NCBI RefSeq assembly: GCF_032062135.1
Contig: NC_092863.1
Location: forward strand, 13,231,960 to 13,295,959
Direction: 5' to 3'
Source of the DNA: Pyxicephalus adspersus
Lineage: Eukaryota; Chordata; Amphibia; Anura; Pyxicephalidae
Length of the DNA: 64,000 bases
A model generated the notes under the pieces. It made no database searches. It saw only the letters and a list, made by a program, of their open reading frames with translations, and was not told the DNA's origin. Of this stretch, positions 1 to 12,300 are shown piece after piece. Made by a program: the position numbers and the translations under genes. Positions within the stretch are counted from its first letter, which is position 1. Each line of letters opens with the position of its first letter.

Positions 1-1178
1 TCCTGTATACATCGCAGGCTTAGGGCAGGTTGTATCTTTAGAGGTCTGAGCCTGCGATGGGTGGTGGGCAGGTTCTAGAATCATGACATCACTCTGGGTG
101 AAGTTTCTTCTCATTTGAGTGACATACAGCTGCCCGCACATGAGCGGTCCGGAGTCAGTAAATTTAGTTTGTTAAAAAAAAAAAAAAACAAAACCTGATA
201 TTTCAGAACAGGTTGTACAGTCCCATAATCCAGCATTTGTAATGTTTCGGCTGATAACTTTTCCTGCCCTAAAGCATCAAGCAAAAATGTATTTATTTAG
301 AATCGTTGTTTTAAATCCAGAGCCTATTACTAGTAAATGAGTAATTAAAGTTGAATGCAAACCAATTTTTTTTTTTTTTTTAATTTTGGATTGAGACTTT
401 CCAAGTCAACAGACAGCGATGCAAAAACACAACTTTATCCACAAACAAAGTTCTTGGAAAGCTCTTATTCTCTTAAAATGAGAATACACTCTCATACAAC
501 TGCCTATTACGATTTCATACAAATTCATTCTTGTACTCCTAAATATGCCCATTTCAACATTTACCCAGCATTTACTGCTTTATTGATGAAAGTGCTCTTT
601 GACCTAAAACATAGAAAAGGGACAGAACATGTCTTTTATTTGAAATTTGTATTCCCTTAAAGGGGATATCCGTGCACTTCCTGTTGGTGCAAATCTCTCC
701 AGTGTGTCACAGACTGCAACAAAATGCACATTTAAGAAAAAATGGGAAAGGAGTTAAAACCAGGGTATTAATGTTTGTCTTCCAATCACAGTAACAATTT
801 TCCCTATTTTTCATTTTCTTTCACAAAGACAAGGAGTAAGGGGAAATATTTCCAATGGGGTCAGTGACAACAATAAACATTTGAAAAGGTTATTTACTTC
901 AAGTCTAACAAAACTTAAACAATGGTAAAAAAAAAAAGGAATTGCCCTAAGGTTTTTTCACCAACCCTAAAACACTAAAAGTTACTTTTCTGTGTGCCTA
1001 TTTTTGCACTACAAAAGAATAAATGCTTGCTAAGGTCTACAGGGGATGAAAACAGGAATGTTTTACCTTTAAACCTTCAATTCCTAGAGCTTCTTCTTGA
1101 TATCTGTGTATCTGTGATACCGGTCCCCCGCTACCTCAACAACAAACGCAAGGGCTGATGTCATCCCCTTGCTAAGAT

Positions 1179-1179
<1 letters not shown>
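1..1179. other. Intergenic, no gene seen
   Basis: AT-rich sequence with several A or T runs (174-187, 366-381). The short open frames here show no protein-family resemblance and no codon-like conservation. I see no exon, RNA gene or named repeat. Confidence 0.5.
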
Positions 1180-1220
<41 letters not shown>

Positions 1221-1500
1221 CCCAGAGTTCACTAATGTTTCAATAATTTTATTGAGTTTTGAATAGTAAATAAGGCATAAAGAAGAAATTTAAGCAACAA
1301 ACAGAACTGAAATTAATGAAAAATAAGTACAGAAATATTCCAAACTAAAAATCTAATAGACAACTCTGGCTCCTTAATGAGATCAATGAGATGAATCCTT
1401 CTTGCATTGTTGGACATTGTTAGCCACCGCCATGCTCATTGCTCAGGAACACCTAGCAACCATCGATGGACCCTAGTTGAGAAACTGCACTAGTCAATTC
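1180..1500 (-). repeat. Minus-strand retroposed sequence with 37-base poly(A)
   Basis: A T37 run (1180-1216) on the plus strand is a poly(A) on the minus strand. It is preceded on that strand by AATAAA (complement near 1246-1251), about 30 bases before the tail, as in a polyadenylated transcript copied back into the genome. Further in (about 1380-1495) lies a repeat block related to the one at 36241-36310 ('gttgctaggtgttcctgagcaatgagca'). It could be a LINE 3' end or a retrocopy; no coding match. Confidence 0.5.
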
Positions 1501-3034
1501 ATATCCATCTAAACTAAGAATGTATTTATGCTTGCTTTCTTTCTATTACAGCATACAGAAAAGATTAAATGCAGAAAAATGAATAAAAATTTCCAGGTCA
1601 GTAAAAGTTACATTTACTGATGTGATACAACATTTAGTGGACTAGTGGACCACAGTTCACTGAATTAAATAAAATGAAAATTAAATAAATAAAAGTTTTG
1701 TCTAGAAGGCCTCACTGAAGTTTAAAAAAAATAAATATGTAACTCACTGCATAATGTAAATTGAATCACCAGTGTATTTTCAGCAGCAGACTTAATTCAT
1801 AATTAGTAGAAGAAAAACACACAAAAGACAAAATAGATATAGACCCAATTTTCACACGTGGACCCCACCCATTCAGCTGTGTACGCGAAATAAACACATA
1901 CCTCATTTTACAGCTTAGGCTGTAATCAGCAGATGATAAAATGTCCTTTAACACAGCAGTATGCTGTTTAATAAACTTTGCTTCTTCACATGACTGATAA
2001 TAACATTGATTGATTCATAAACATGTTCCTAGCACTCTGTGGCAACATTATGGAATCTGCGTGATATGAGCTTTATGAATGATCTGCCATCTGAGCATAA
2101 TTCTATGGACAGTTTGCTGCTGAGCAGAAACATTTAATTATGCCAAACTACGTACAGATCTAAAAGAACAAAGCTAGCTCAAATAAAATATATGAGCCGT
2201 AAAGCAAATATGGAATTCAACATGCTGAATATCAAGTCAGTAAAGTATTACCTACCACTAGTTGCAGTGATAGTACAACTAGCAGAGTAAAACTATTCCC
2301 GAGCCAGTGGGCATGGGTATATCAAGTCTTCAAAGTTTCTGCAGGGCCTAGCTGGGAAATGGATGTATCCGTATCATTGTAGAATGCCATGTGAACAAGT
2401 GGCCCCACAGCTGTTGCTTTTGGGACTTTAAATATTAAAACCAATGACCGGTGAAGAGAAAAACAATACTGGCCTTGTTTCAATGTCACCTGTTAAGAGG
2501 CAGGAAATATTAAGCAGAAAATGAACAGTCACTTTTTGTGTTGAAGGCAGTTAAAATGAGCAAGCATAAGGATAAAGGAGAGACTTTGACAAAACTGACG
2601 TCTGGTTTGGAGCACATCCAAAAAGGTCACGTCCTGTGTTGTATCCCTAATATTTAGTGGTTTTTGTGCCTACCAAAAACAAAAAAAAAAAAAAGCAAAC
2701 CGGCACTAGGGTTATTGGCACATGAACTTCATTACTTGCACAGTGGGGGAAAACTGGCCCACTGGGTCCAATCTTATAAAAGCGGACTGTAGCACATAAA
2801 TAATAATGTAACAAAATATAAAGCCGGCCATAAAGCAGGGTGTTATAACACAGGGTGCAGCTTGGATGCACAGGCCAAGTAGTAGCCACGCGGACCTCCA
2901 AAAACAGACTATTCAAAAAAAAAAAAAAATCACATTCTTTTAAATCAGGTGTATGACTGGGTGTGTTTTGGGGAAAAAGATTGCAACAGGATATGCTAAA
3001 GGAAGAGGGCATGATAGCAGAGGCAGCGTAACTT
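1501..3034. other. Intergenic, no gene seen
   Basis: AT-rich sequence without recognisable coding or RNA features. The longest frame (minus, 2647-3012) is interrupted by poly-F/poly-K runs from A tracts at 2678-2693 and 2916-2928 and is not protein-like. Confidence 0.5.
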
Positions 3035-3430
3035 AATGGATCTGTTGCGGTCTTGTTTTGGTGCCAGATAACACAGGACCCCTTTTCAGAGGTCTTGTGG
3101 AGCCAATGGCCCTAATTTATTAAAAGCTCTCCAAGGCTGGAAAGAATACACTTTCATCAGGGAAATCTTCCAGCAAATCTGGAATGGATTTCTTCAAAGT
3201 CATTTGCTAAAATGTTTTCAATTCTGAACCAGATTCGTTCCAGGTTTGCTGGATCACCCAGCTTTACTGCTAAAAATATATCTTCTCCAGCCTTGGAGAA
3301 CTTTAATAAATCAGGCCCAATGGCTTAAGGAATTTTGTGGGTTTTTTTTTTTTTTCTTTGTGACTGTGCCATTGCAAACTTTTTTTGGAATATTAGGCAG
3401 GTGGTTTTAATGTCATGGCTGATCAGTGTA
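3035..3430 (+). mobile_element. Tc1-like DNA transposon 3' fragment, interrupted by a MITE
   Basis: The left part (3035-3110) reads like the end of a Tc1-type element ('gtcttgttttggtgccagata', 'cagaggtcttgtggag'). The right part (3325-3430) continues it and ends with 'attaggcaggtggttttaatgt' and 'ggctgatcagtgta', a typical Tc1-like terminus. Removing 3111-3316 plus one 8-base duplicate joins the two halves smoothly. No transposase frame remains. Family recognised from memory of Tc1-like ends. Confidence 0.7.
3111..3316. mobile_element. Palindromic MITE inserted in the Tc1-like fragment
   Basis: 206 bases whose ends are inverted repeats: the left end 'ttattaaaagctctccaagg' pairs with the right end 'ccttggagaactttaataaa'. 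The interior holds partly matching arms ('ttccagcaaatctggaatgg' versus 'cgttccaggtttgctggatc'). It is flanked by the exact 8-base repeat CCAATGGC at 3103-3110 and 3317-3324, a hAT-like target duplication length. No coding capacity. Confidence 0.75.
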
Positions 3431-4483
3431 TTAAAGACCCAGAAACATGTATAAAGTATATGAACATAGGTCATGTTTTGCACGTCATGTTTTTTGGTGA
3501 TAAAATTAAGACAGACTTCTTCTACTCAGTTGACATACCAGTACAGAAGACATGGATTTATAAGTGCATATTAAACAGGCAGCCCCCCAAGGTACAAAAG
3601 AAAGAGGCAGAAAAGGCCAGCATGGGAGAGGTAAAAAGACATGGTTTTAATTTGGCCAGGGGACAATAAATAAGTCTGGTGACCTTTAGAAGAAGCACTA
3701 CAGCTGTCAGGGACATGATGGGGGGGGGGGGGTAGCTAAGTAGAAAGGAAGGTGGCACAAATTCTCTGTTAATCTGTATCAGCAGGAAACAGATTCTAAT
3801 TCATAGTGGAGCAAAGACCATCCCCTCCCTCTGCCCAGAAATCATCTAAATGATATTTTAATGAGCATGCAGCATCTTACTAATCATTTATTCTGTGAAC
3901 CTTCCTTGTCAATTCAAACAACCATTTATTAAGCTATAATGAGAACTTTTAGAAAGACATTTACAATGTTACATTGCCCAAAAGCAGAAATGAGGAAGAC
4001 TGAAAAAAAAAAAAAAAACACAACACACTATTTGTAGCCAACAAAAACCATGTTGTATACCCTGGCAATTTCTGTATCAACAAAGCTTAACATTTTTTGG
4101 CAAATCTAGCTCATTCTTTCTGTCTTCATCCCAGTTGCTGAACAATGCTTGTGCTTTGTGCATCAATTACAGCAAAGACAATTTTACATCATGACCAAGT
4201 TTCTAATGGGAAAACATATTTAGAATTTTACAGACTCCACCAAAAGGTTTGCATCATTCTTAGCCCCAGGGAAGCTTGTGATCTAATGTTCCTGCCAGCA
4301 TCCAGTGCAATTAATATTTACAGGCATATGTATATGAATATTCAAAGTGGCACCTGCTCCAAAAATTAGCTACAAGGTTTGAACATGCGTGATTAACCAA
4401 TTACAAAAAACAAAGGACTCATAATCTAGTATCTGGTACTTTTAGACACAAGTACCAATAACATCTGAAAATAAGGAAGGTTA
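3431..4483. other. Intergenic, G13 tract, no gene seen
   Basis: Contains a run of 13 G (3720-3732) and an A run (4002-4018). The 84-residue frame at 3415-3669 begins inside the Tc1-like terminus and has no recognisable motif. Confidence 0.5.
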
Positions 4484-4672
4484 TTGAAACGAACATGTGC
4501 TTTGCTTACGGAATTGGGTAGCTGTAAAATTAACAACTACTCTAAATATACTATGGTCTGCAATAGAGTACCACAAAGACTGTTAATGGGTCCAGTTCTT
4601 TTCAGACTTTTTAATAGTGACTTCATGGATAAAACAAAGCAGAAAGTAAAGTGGTCAGGCTTGCTTGAATAA
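4484..4672 (+). pseudogene. Fossil of non-LTR retrotransposon reverse transcriptase (CR1/Rex-like)
   Basis: The 62-residue frame contains RVPQRLLMGPVLFRLFNSDF, a decayed form of the universal GVPQGSxLGPxLFxLxINDL block of LINE reverse transcriptases. No other RT block is open nearby, so it is a short, old, inactive fragment. A chance match is unlikely over this many positions, but the subfamily is uncertain. Confidence 0.55.
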
Positions 4673-4779
4673 CAATAGAACCTGTACTATAAAAACGTTA
4701 AAGAGGTAGAGAAGGCAGTGGTAGCTGAATACTGCCAAGAAAAGGGGACAGAACATTGGATGAATAGGTAAAAAACAGA

Positions 4780-5260
4780 ATGAGAGATGGCTTACTTGTT
4801 CTGGCTACACCTTGGCCATCACCCAGCAAGGAGCTTGGGTAGCCGATGACCTCAGTTTGGATAATTGCTTTGGTTGCAGTTTTCTGGATAGATACCTATT
4901 TCTGGCCCTTGCTGTGTTTGACCTCCAAATTGATTGCTGCTTGGACCGACTTTCTTTTGTTTGTGTCTCTGCCTGATATCCTTATGGACTGACTTAATCT
5001 CTAAACAAGTAAACTCTCTACCTTTTTGATGCCGGACCTGTTCATTACCTGTATTTGATCTTGAATTTGCCCTCTGAACTGATTTTGCTCTTGGATTTTG
5101 ACACTATTGCCCTGCCTGAGGCCTGTTTTTCTTTGCATCCCCGATTCCCTGCCAATGCCAATCCTCAATATCTGCCAATACCAACCGTCAGCTGCAATCG
5201 ACAAAGTAACGTGCTTCCAGAGGCTGAACAGGAACTTGTAAATAGGTGAAGATTACAGTA
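4780..5260 (+). repeat. Pyrimidine-rich interspersed repeat
   Basis: Quasi-repetitive sequence built of words like 'ctgacctg', 'ttgcctga', 'ttggattttgac', 'gacctgttcattacctg', of a kind I have seen in frog repeat families. The 64-residue plus frame and the 67-residue minus frame are products of this simple composition. Family and edges are not determined. Confidence 0.35.
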
Positions 5261-5470
5261 GTAGAATGTGGGATTGGTTTCTAGTGAAGCAATGGTATTG
5301 GACCCAGAACTCACATATATGGGGAGAAATAGGAGGCAGGTTTGATCAGATACAAGGAAAGTAAACAAGCAGAAGAAGCGGGTCATTAATGAACTGTTAA
5401 GCCTTGTACAGATCATAGATTTTTATTAATAATTTTTTTTTATTAAAAAGTACATAAAAGTCTTTGTGTA

Positions 5471-7009
5471 TTGCAGCAACCGATACGAAACGGAGGAGTA
5501 AATTTTCCTGATGTAGAACTATATAATGTCGCGTCTTTTTTGAGATATATCAAAGATTGGTTGCATGATACTGATGTATATGCTGACTCCATACTGGATC
5601 AACAATTCATACCCCAAAATATTCTAAAATATGTTTTGCATATGCATAAAGAATTACTTCAAGAGGAAGTGGTATCAAATCCGATATTGTTTTCTTGTTC
5701 GACAATATGCCACAGGATTAGGGGAAAACATTTTTTGAATAGTCACGCCTCTTTTTTTGCCATATTGGATCTGCCACATTTAGCCCACTTCTCTTTATTA
5801 CAGAAGAGGCCGACTTTCCATGCTTTGACTATTAGGTCACTGGTGGATAGAAACTTACAGCGACCCCTCCAGTTTGAAATAGCGGTGACTGAATATCCTT
5901 TTTTGAGATCTGCGGTATATGTTTTTATGCAGCTACAGTCTTACACTTCGAGAGTATTGAAATCTCTATCGGCCAGAGATTGGAAAAATCCCTTGGATAC
6001 TTTATTGTCCAAGGGAAATCCTTTTAGAAAAGCAATAACAGAAAATGACAAAACACATAAATTAGATTAGGACTATTCTACTAGTAAAACAGGTCTGGTT
6101 AAATGGTCTGATCATTTTCCAAGCAAAGCAGCCGATGATATTTTGACAGCATTATCCAGGGCATGGTCAGTACTCCCCTCAGCGATCTATAGGGAAATTA
6201 CTCTTAGAATTTATCATGGGGTGTATATTTCTCCACAGCATGTCTATTTGATGGGCTATGCCCCCACTTCTAAATGTCTTAAATGTTTGCAATATCAAGT
6301 GGGTTTCTATCATGCTTTTTGGAACTGCCAAAAAATAAAGAGATTTTGGCAGGAGGTGGCACATTATATTACTTACTATTTAATTCATTATGTTCCAGTA
6401 ACTCCAAATATCTTAGGCACTTATGATTTACAGGGTGCAAGGATCCACCAGGGGAAGTAGAAATTTAATGGCTATTCTTTCCCTAGTGGCCAACAAAACC
6501 ATATTACAAAAATGGCTAGACCCAAACCCACCAACTCTTGGGCTTTTCAAAGAGAAATTGGGCTATGTTTTTCGAATGGCTTTGACTGAAGCATCTCTTG
6601 ACATGGACACTAAGGTAGCAAAATGTTTTGAAATATTGGAGTCTTACATAGACACCCAATCTCTTTCAATAAAATGCCAGCTTATACACACTTTTGAACA
6701 CACTTCTTGGTATACTTTAAGAGTGCTAGACAATGATTCCCCTGTGATCTTGGAAGATATATGTGGAAGCTGTGGCCACTATAAATAATAATGTGCAAAT
6801 TTACATCATATAAAGAGTTTCCTTATCTTGCCTGTTTGTTTTTTTTTTTCTTTTCTTTTTGTTTTCTATTTATTTTATTTATGTTTTTCTAAATATTCGT
6901 ATATTTTGTATTAATTCATTTGTTGTAACCCTGATTGTGGCATTGTTATTATAATTTTTTATTTGTTTGTTGTTGAAACATCCTTCCATAAAAAAGTAAA
7001 AAAAAAAAA
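5471..7009 (+). mobile_element. L1/Tx1-like LINE, 5'-truncated, ORF2 C-terminal half with poly(A)
   Basis: Frame 5471-6070 continues in the same frame after one stop (TAG 6068-6070) to 6460, then shifts frame to 6423-6788. The protein has GGVNFPDVELYNVASFLRYI, the post-RT segment of L1-type ORF2. Later come CLKCLQYQVGFYHAFWNCQK, the C-terminal Cys/His knuckle, then FWQEVAHYI. An A-rich end (6990-7009) closes it. One stop and one frameshift mean it is inactive. The 5' portion (endonuclease and RT core) is absent, as in ordinary 5' truncation. Confidence 0.8.
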
Positions 7010-8609
7010 TACATGAAAAAGCACAAGAGAAAAGAAATAATGCGCACAATAAAGATCGATGCACATGGACTCAGAGGGCTATAGCAATACAGGAGCCAAT
7101 AGGTTTTGAAGTAAATTCACATACACAGTTGGAAAATAATCTGTGTATATTTCAAAGAAACCCCCCCTATACCGGACCTGCTGGATTGCGATCAAGGATG
7201 TGGAAGATTCCAATCTCAAAGTAGCTTGTAGGTAATATCTGTGTCCCGTTGCAACATAAATCACAGCAGGGAGACAGAAAGGTGGAGAGAAGAGAGATAG
7301 AGCTTGGGTACATTGGCATTAGTAGAAGAAGAAAAAAAATAAAAAAAAAAAAAAAAAAAGAGAGGGGAGTGAGAGAAAAGGCCTAACAAGTAGGCAGGTT
7401 CAGGGTGGCAGAAGGCAGGGTGGGTGGATGGAATGGAAAGGTCCTGGTTATGTTTATTGTGCATCTGCTACTTTAATAGATTGAAGAGTTGGAGACTGCA
7501 GTATCACGGGGGCATTAGAGAGGAGATGAATGGATGAAAAATAGTGATTGAGCTCAGATCCTAGATTTTCATCACCCAGGACCAATCATTTGTGATAGTC
7601 ATAGATGAAGAGCTAACACAAGTACAGTGGTCCCACAACATAGCTTAGTGATCCAGCCAATTTGCTATATGATAACCTACTAATATTTACTATAAAGGAG
7701 GATGCAACAGACGTCCTCCTTCCAAAACAGAACAGTGCTGTCACTACCATTCATTTCCAGGGCCTACTGCTGAAACTGAACTGAATAGTTAGTAGTCTCT
7801 AATATAAAAAAGTGCAAGTACCTTCCTACCTTTATTGTTAGTGGTCATGTGACTTGTCTTCTCCACTCTCCCCAGTTTAAGGGCAGGGGGGCAGAGACTC
7901 AAAATCTCAGAATATATCCCAGGTATACAAGGATAAGAGACATCCCTTAATACTCCCCGCCTACAGCAGATTGCTTGCTGTAAAGGGCTTACGTCTGGGA
8001 AAATATGAGTTTGTAAGTATTGGCACACTATGTTTTGGCACAGCATTCTACTTCTCCTAAACAAGAAAAACTGATCATGCTAGAACTTAACTGCTTCCAT
8101 TCTGTGTGTGATCAGAATAAATCAGTAAAGGGATAAGCAGGATTAAAAGGTACTTACAAATACATACATACATATAAGGGTAATGTTATTACCCATGTAT
8201 GTGTGTGTATGTATTTGTGTTGGGGGGGGGGGGGGGGGAGAAATCAGTCCACAAGGACAACAATAAAAGGGCACTTTTCACACAAATCACACCAAGTATG
8301 AATACACATATATTGAGACAATATTTGACTAGGCCAGAATTCAAGTTCAGCTTTAAACTGACTCAGGGGGCACAGTTCATTTAATATCTTTCTGGATTTT
8401 AGGCTCCAAATACTAAACGCAACATCATGTGTTCCCTCCCGGAGGCAATTGTGGGTATACCCACTCACATTTAAAAATGACAGCAAGGTTGGAAAGTGAA
8501 TTATCCTGTGAAGAAAGTCTAAATAGAGGCAAGCTGAAGACAAAAAAAAATCAAAGGAAAAAAAATAGATATGCTAAAAAACCTACATATTTAATAAATA
8601 TATACACAG
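7010..8609. other. Intergenic, unclassified repeats and simple tracts
   Basis: Contains an A-rich run (7325-7359), the microsatellite-like 'tacatacatacata' (8160-8175), and a run of 17 G (8222-8238) after a TG/TATG tract. The 91-residue minus frame at 7789-8064 lies in sequence that feels repeat-derived but has no recognised domain. No gene is supported. Confidence 0.4.
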
Positions 8610-9090
8610 AAAAACCCTAATAAGGCATGGCCTAGTTTGCTCCAAAAGGGGGGAAAATCCTTCCTGATCCCTTAAGAAAATCATATATTTCTTGGATAAA
8701 CAGTGTTTGATGTTACACAGCTATAGGTTGTGCATTTAGAAATGCATCCAGTACTTTCTTAAAACAAGTTAATTACCTTGCTAAATATACTTCCTGAAGG
8801 AGTCTATTTCACAAGAATCCCTTCCAAATACAAAGATTAAACCTCTTTTCCTTCTGACACAGAAAGTGTGCCCCCTTGTCCTTCAAAACAACCTTAAAGT
8901 TCTTTCTATGGACTATTTATATATTAACATACTACTTTTTAAAAAGGGATAATACATTCATTTTAGTTAATCTTTCTTCATAGCTGAGCTCCTCCATGCC
9001 TCCTATTCTTTTATTTGCCCTTTTTCTACACACCCTCCAAACTGGTACCCAAAACTTTACAGCACATTCCAGTTAAGGTCTGACTAACAG
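8610..9090 (+). repeat. Old amphibian-type interspersed repeat
   Basis: Runs of words such as 'aatccttcctgatccc', 'gtgtgcccccttgtccttc', 'gagctcctccatgcctcc', 'cattccagttaaggtctgac' match a repeat common in frog genomes as I remember it. It is diverged and non-coding, and it abuts the SINE at 9091. Confidence 0.5.
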
Positions 9091-9392
9091 GCAACATGGT
9101 GGCTTAAAGGATAGCACTTCGGCCTTTGCAGCGCTGAGTCCCAGGTTTTATTTTTGACCAGGGCACTATCTGCATGGAGTTTGTATATTCTCCCTGTGTT
9201 TGCATGGGTTTCCCCTGGGTACTCTGGTTTCCTCTCACATTCCGGGTTAGAGCTTCCTCCTATTGGACCTTAGAGTGTAGTAATGACAAATGGCTATGGT
9301 GGGACATTGTGAGACCCTTTGTGGACAAGACTTTGTAAAGCACTGCGTAATATGTCGGCGCTATATCAATACTAGTTAATAACATTAATACT
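9091..9392 (+). repeat. tRNA-derived SINE (V-SINE-like), full-length-like copy
   Basis: Head with tRNA A-box-like 'tggtggcttaaaggatagc' and a decayed B-box after 'gagtcccagg'. The conserved middle follows ('gagtttgtatattctccctg', 'gggtactctggtttcctctc'), and the tail is 'gcgtaatatgtcggcgctat'. Same family as 12912-13090 and 49681-50039. Confidence 0.75.
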
Positions 9393-12300
9393 AATGATGC
9401 TTTGCACAGGGGCAGAATTATATTGACAAGTTTTCCTGGATAACATTACCAGTTGTCTAGTTGAGTTTATTTGTTGTCTGAAGTGCTCTGAGCAGCTTGA
9501 AGCTTGGTTAAAAAACATTGTTCAAGCTAATTACAGCTTTAAAGAAACCAACTGATAAGACTCTCTAGAAAAAAAAAATTATCTATGGAAATTGTTTGTT
9601 TAAACTATCCATGGTTGTTTAATTGGGATTCCTTTACCCTGATATACACAAAAGGACAACAGTACAGAATGGACTTCTCTTCCGTTTTAGCTTCCTCCTT
9701 TTGTTGTAAAATGCTCTTCATAGTTCAAAATTAGATTATGGATTTCATAGTATTAACAACCCCAGACATAAAAAAAAATAAAAGCAAAAAAAAAAAAAAA
9801 AACATTTTTAGATATGTATTTTAAAGCGAATATTAGATTTCTTTCTAGACCATACACTAGCATCAAATAGAAGGGACAATAAGAGGAAATCTGCTCAGAA
9901 TGACAGATAGCAATAAAAAGCAGACAAAAGTTCTAACCTTTCTCTACTTTAATAAAGTATTATTATTTTTTTATAAATAAATATTTTTGACTCAAGTTGA
10001 CCCCTAGTTTTATTTCTTCTTGTAACGATGCCACCATATAAGTCTTTATTTTGATGTGGTGTGATGCTGTACCATTTTTCTATGAGAAAATGAAGGGGAT
10101 GAAGGGGAAGATGGACTTCTAAACAAAATATACTGTGAGCTGTTGTAATTATAGGAGCGTTTCTCTCAAGACCTATAAGGTATTTTAGATTAAAATGTGG
10201 AGGAAAGCTGTTCTAGAACTTACCATAGTACTTGAAAATTTTATTTTAAATTTTAAATTGGGTGATCAAGTACAAACAGAGAAGATCAATGCATGTTGAA
10301 ACTAGTGAGACCAGTGTACAGTCAAACAGAACCCAAAAGAAGGGCCTGCATTCGTTTCTCAGACCTAGGAAAGGTCTTAAGTTGTGTCCATGGTACAACA
10401 TAGGTTCTTGTTGGTTGGATACTGTAGACATTTAATTGAAATAGGTAAACAGGTCAATATTTTTCTCATGTCCATCACTAATGGTCAAAAATCCTTGACA
10501 TATGAGAAGATGAACTTCAACAATACCAGGGGGTGTAGGGAGTGTAAAATGAAAAGCAAAGCTATAATAATAGCTAACGATGCAACAAAAGGCAACATGC
10601 TATGGCAGAAATTACTATTTACCAAGTTTAATGGTCAACAGAAGAACAGGCATAACATGTGAAAACTACTTTATGTTGCATATTGGTTTTGAAGCAAAAC
10701 AGGAAAATGCAAGCAGTATATAGTTTGTGCCTCTAGCTATGAATCACAGACACTGTATAGCAATCACAAAAGCTGAATTCAGTTAATAAAAATATACTCC
10801 CCAAGGTAAATGTAATAAGAGGTTGAAAACGTGTACCAGACTCATTTTTGCAGAAGCTGAAAATGAACCTTTAAATAATAACTAAAAAATGCTAAAGATG
10901 CTGCAGCTGTGTTGGTTTGGATATATCAATAGTATTGAGAAGGATATACTGCCTTGGTCTGCGTGGGAGGCAGGATGTAAAGGAACCTAGGCAAGGCATT
11001 GGAGAAAGAGCACTGCTGAAGAAACAGTAACCTGCACTGAAATCAATTAGTTATATCTGCAAGAAATCAAGTGAATTGCCATCCTTTTTGAAACCATATA
11101 TAAACCACAATGAACATTTATTCACTAAAGTGAGACAGCCACATTTGGCTTTAAGGCAAAGTCTTTCTATCTGGCATAACCCCAATGCATTTCTGTCAAA
11201 CCAACTTACTTCTACCCTCCATAACCTTTATTCATGGAATGACCTTTTCTAATCAGGTCTGCCCAGAAAATCTCATAAAGGATTAGAAGGCATTGTGTTT
11301 ACTATAAAGTGCAATAAACATTGCAGTTGTAGTAACTGTGAAGTGGAGGCAACATAGGCGTTTGGTTTTACCTAAAGTACACGTTGTTAGTCAAGTGTAT
11401 CCTATTAAGAAAAATGTGACTGAAGTATTTTCTACGCTTCATTACTCAAATACAATAAAAAAAAAAAAGTCTATCTGGATGAAGCAATGGCATTCTTTCA
11501 AACTACTGTCCTTGAACACAAATTACAAGAAACCTGGCCATAGAAAATGAAGCAGTAAGCTGTGTGATTAAGTAGAGCCCCAAGAACAGCCACCATTGGT
11601 AGTTGTTTGCACAAAGCATAGTAACTGCCTGAAAGGCAGTAGGATTGCATTCAAATACATATTTATAAAGCTTTGTTGCTGCAATTAAATATTCTGAATG
11701 CATTAAAATAATGTTTTCGAAATTACTTCTATTTAAGGTACAAAGAGGGAGGAAGAGTGCATTCTCCCAGAAAGTGCAATATTCCAAGTGAGCGTGGAAA
11801 ATTACCTAAACATTAGGGATTGAGGTCATTTCATTAAGAACGTAGACCTTCTAGTGATCGCTACTTTATCAATCACGTACATCCACTGAAGAGTGGAATG
11901 TTGAACAAACACTCCAGGCGTAAAGACAGGTGTAGTCATGTTAATCAGCAGAGAATAGGAAATGTGCAACAGTTCCCGAGATGGATTGGCTTCCTGACTG
12001 CTGGTGCTAATCTGTTGTGACTGTTCACAGAACTGTACAGGAGGACATTAAATACACATGAAACTTTGTGCCCCTGTAAACATACAACTTATACATAAAT
12101 AGCATGTTGAAGCAGGTTGATGAAAGTAGGAAAAAATATTCTCTCTATTTTCCTGAATTTATATTACTTCATTGTGTGCTTATGCTTTTTATATCAGTTA
12201 GCATATTACCTACATTTAGCTTAAAAGCTTTGCTTAAACTGTCAGGCTGTTGGAGCCGTGTCTGCTGCAGGAAGCTTGTGTCAATTGCATACAAGCTTTC

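Noticed and set aside
7789..8064. 91-residue minus-strand frame as a small protein
   Set aside because: No recognisable motif or splice structure, and it lies in sequence that looks repeat-derived.
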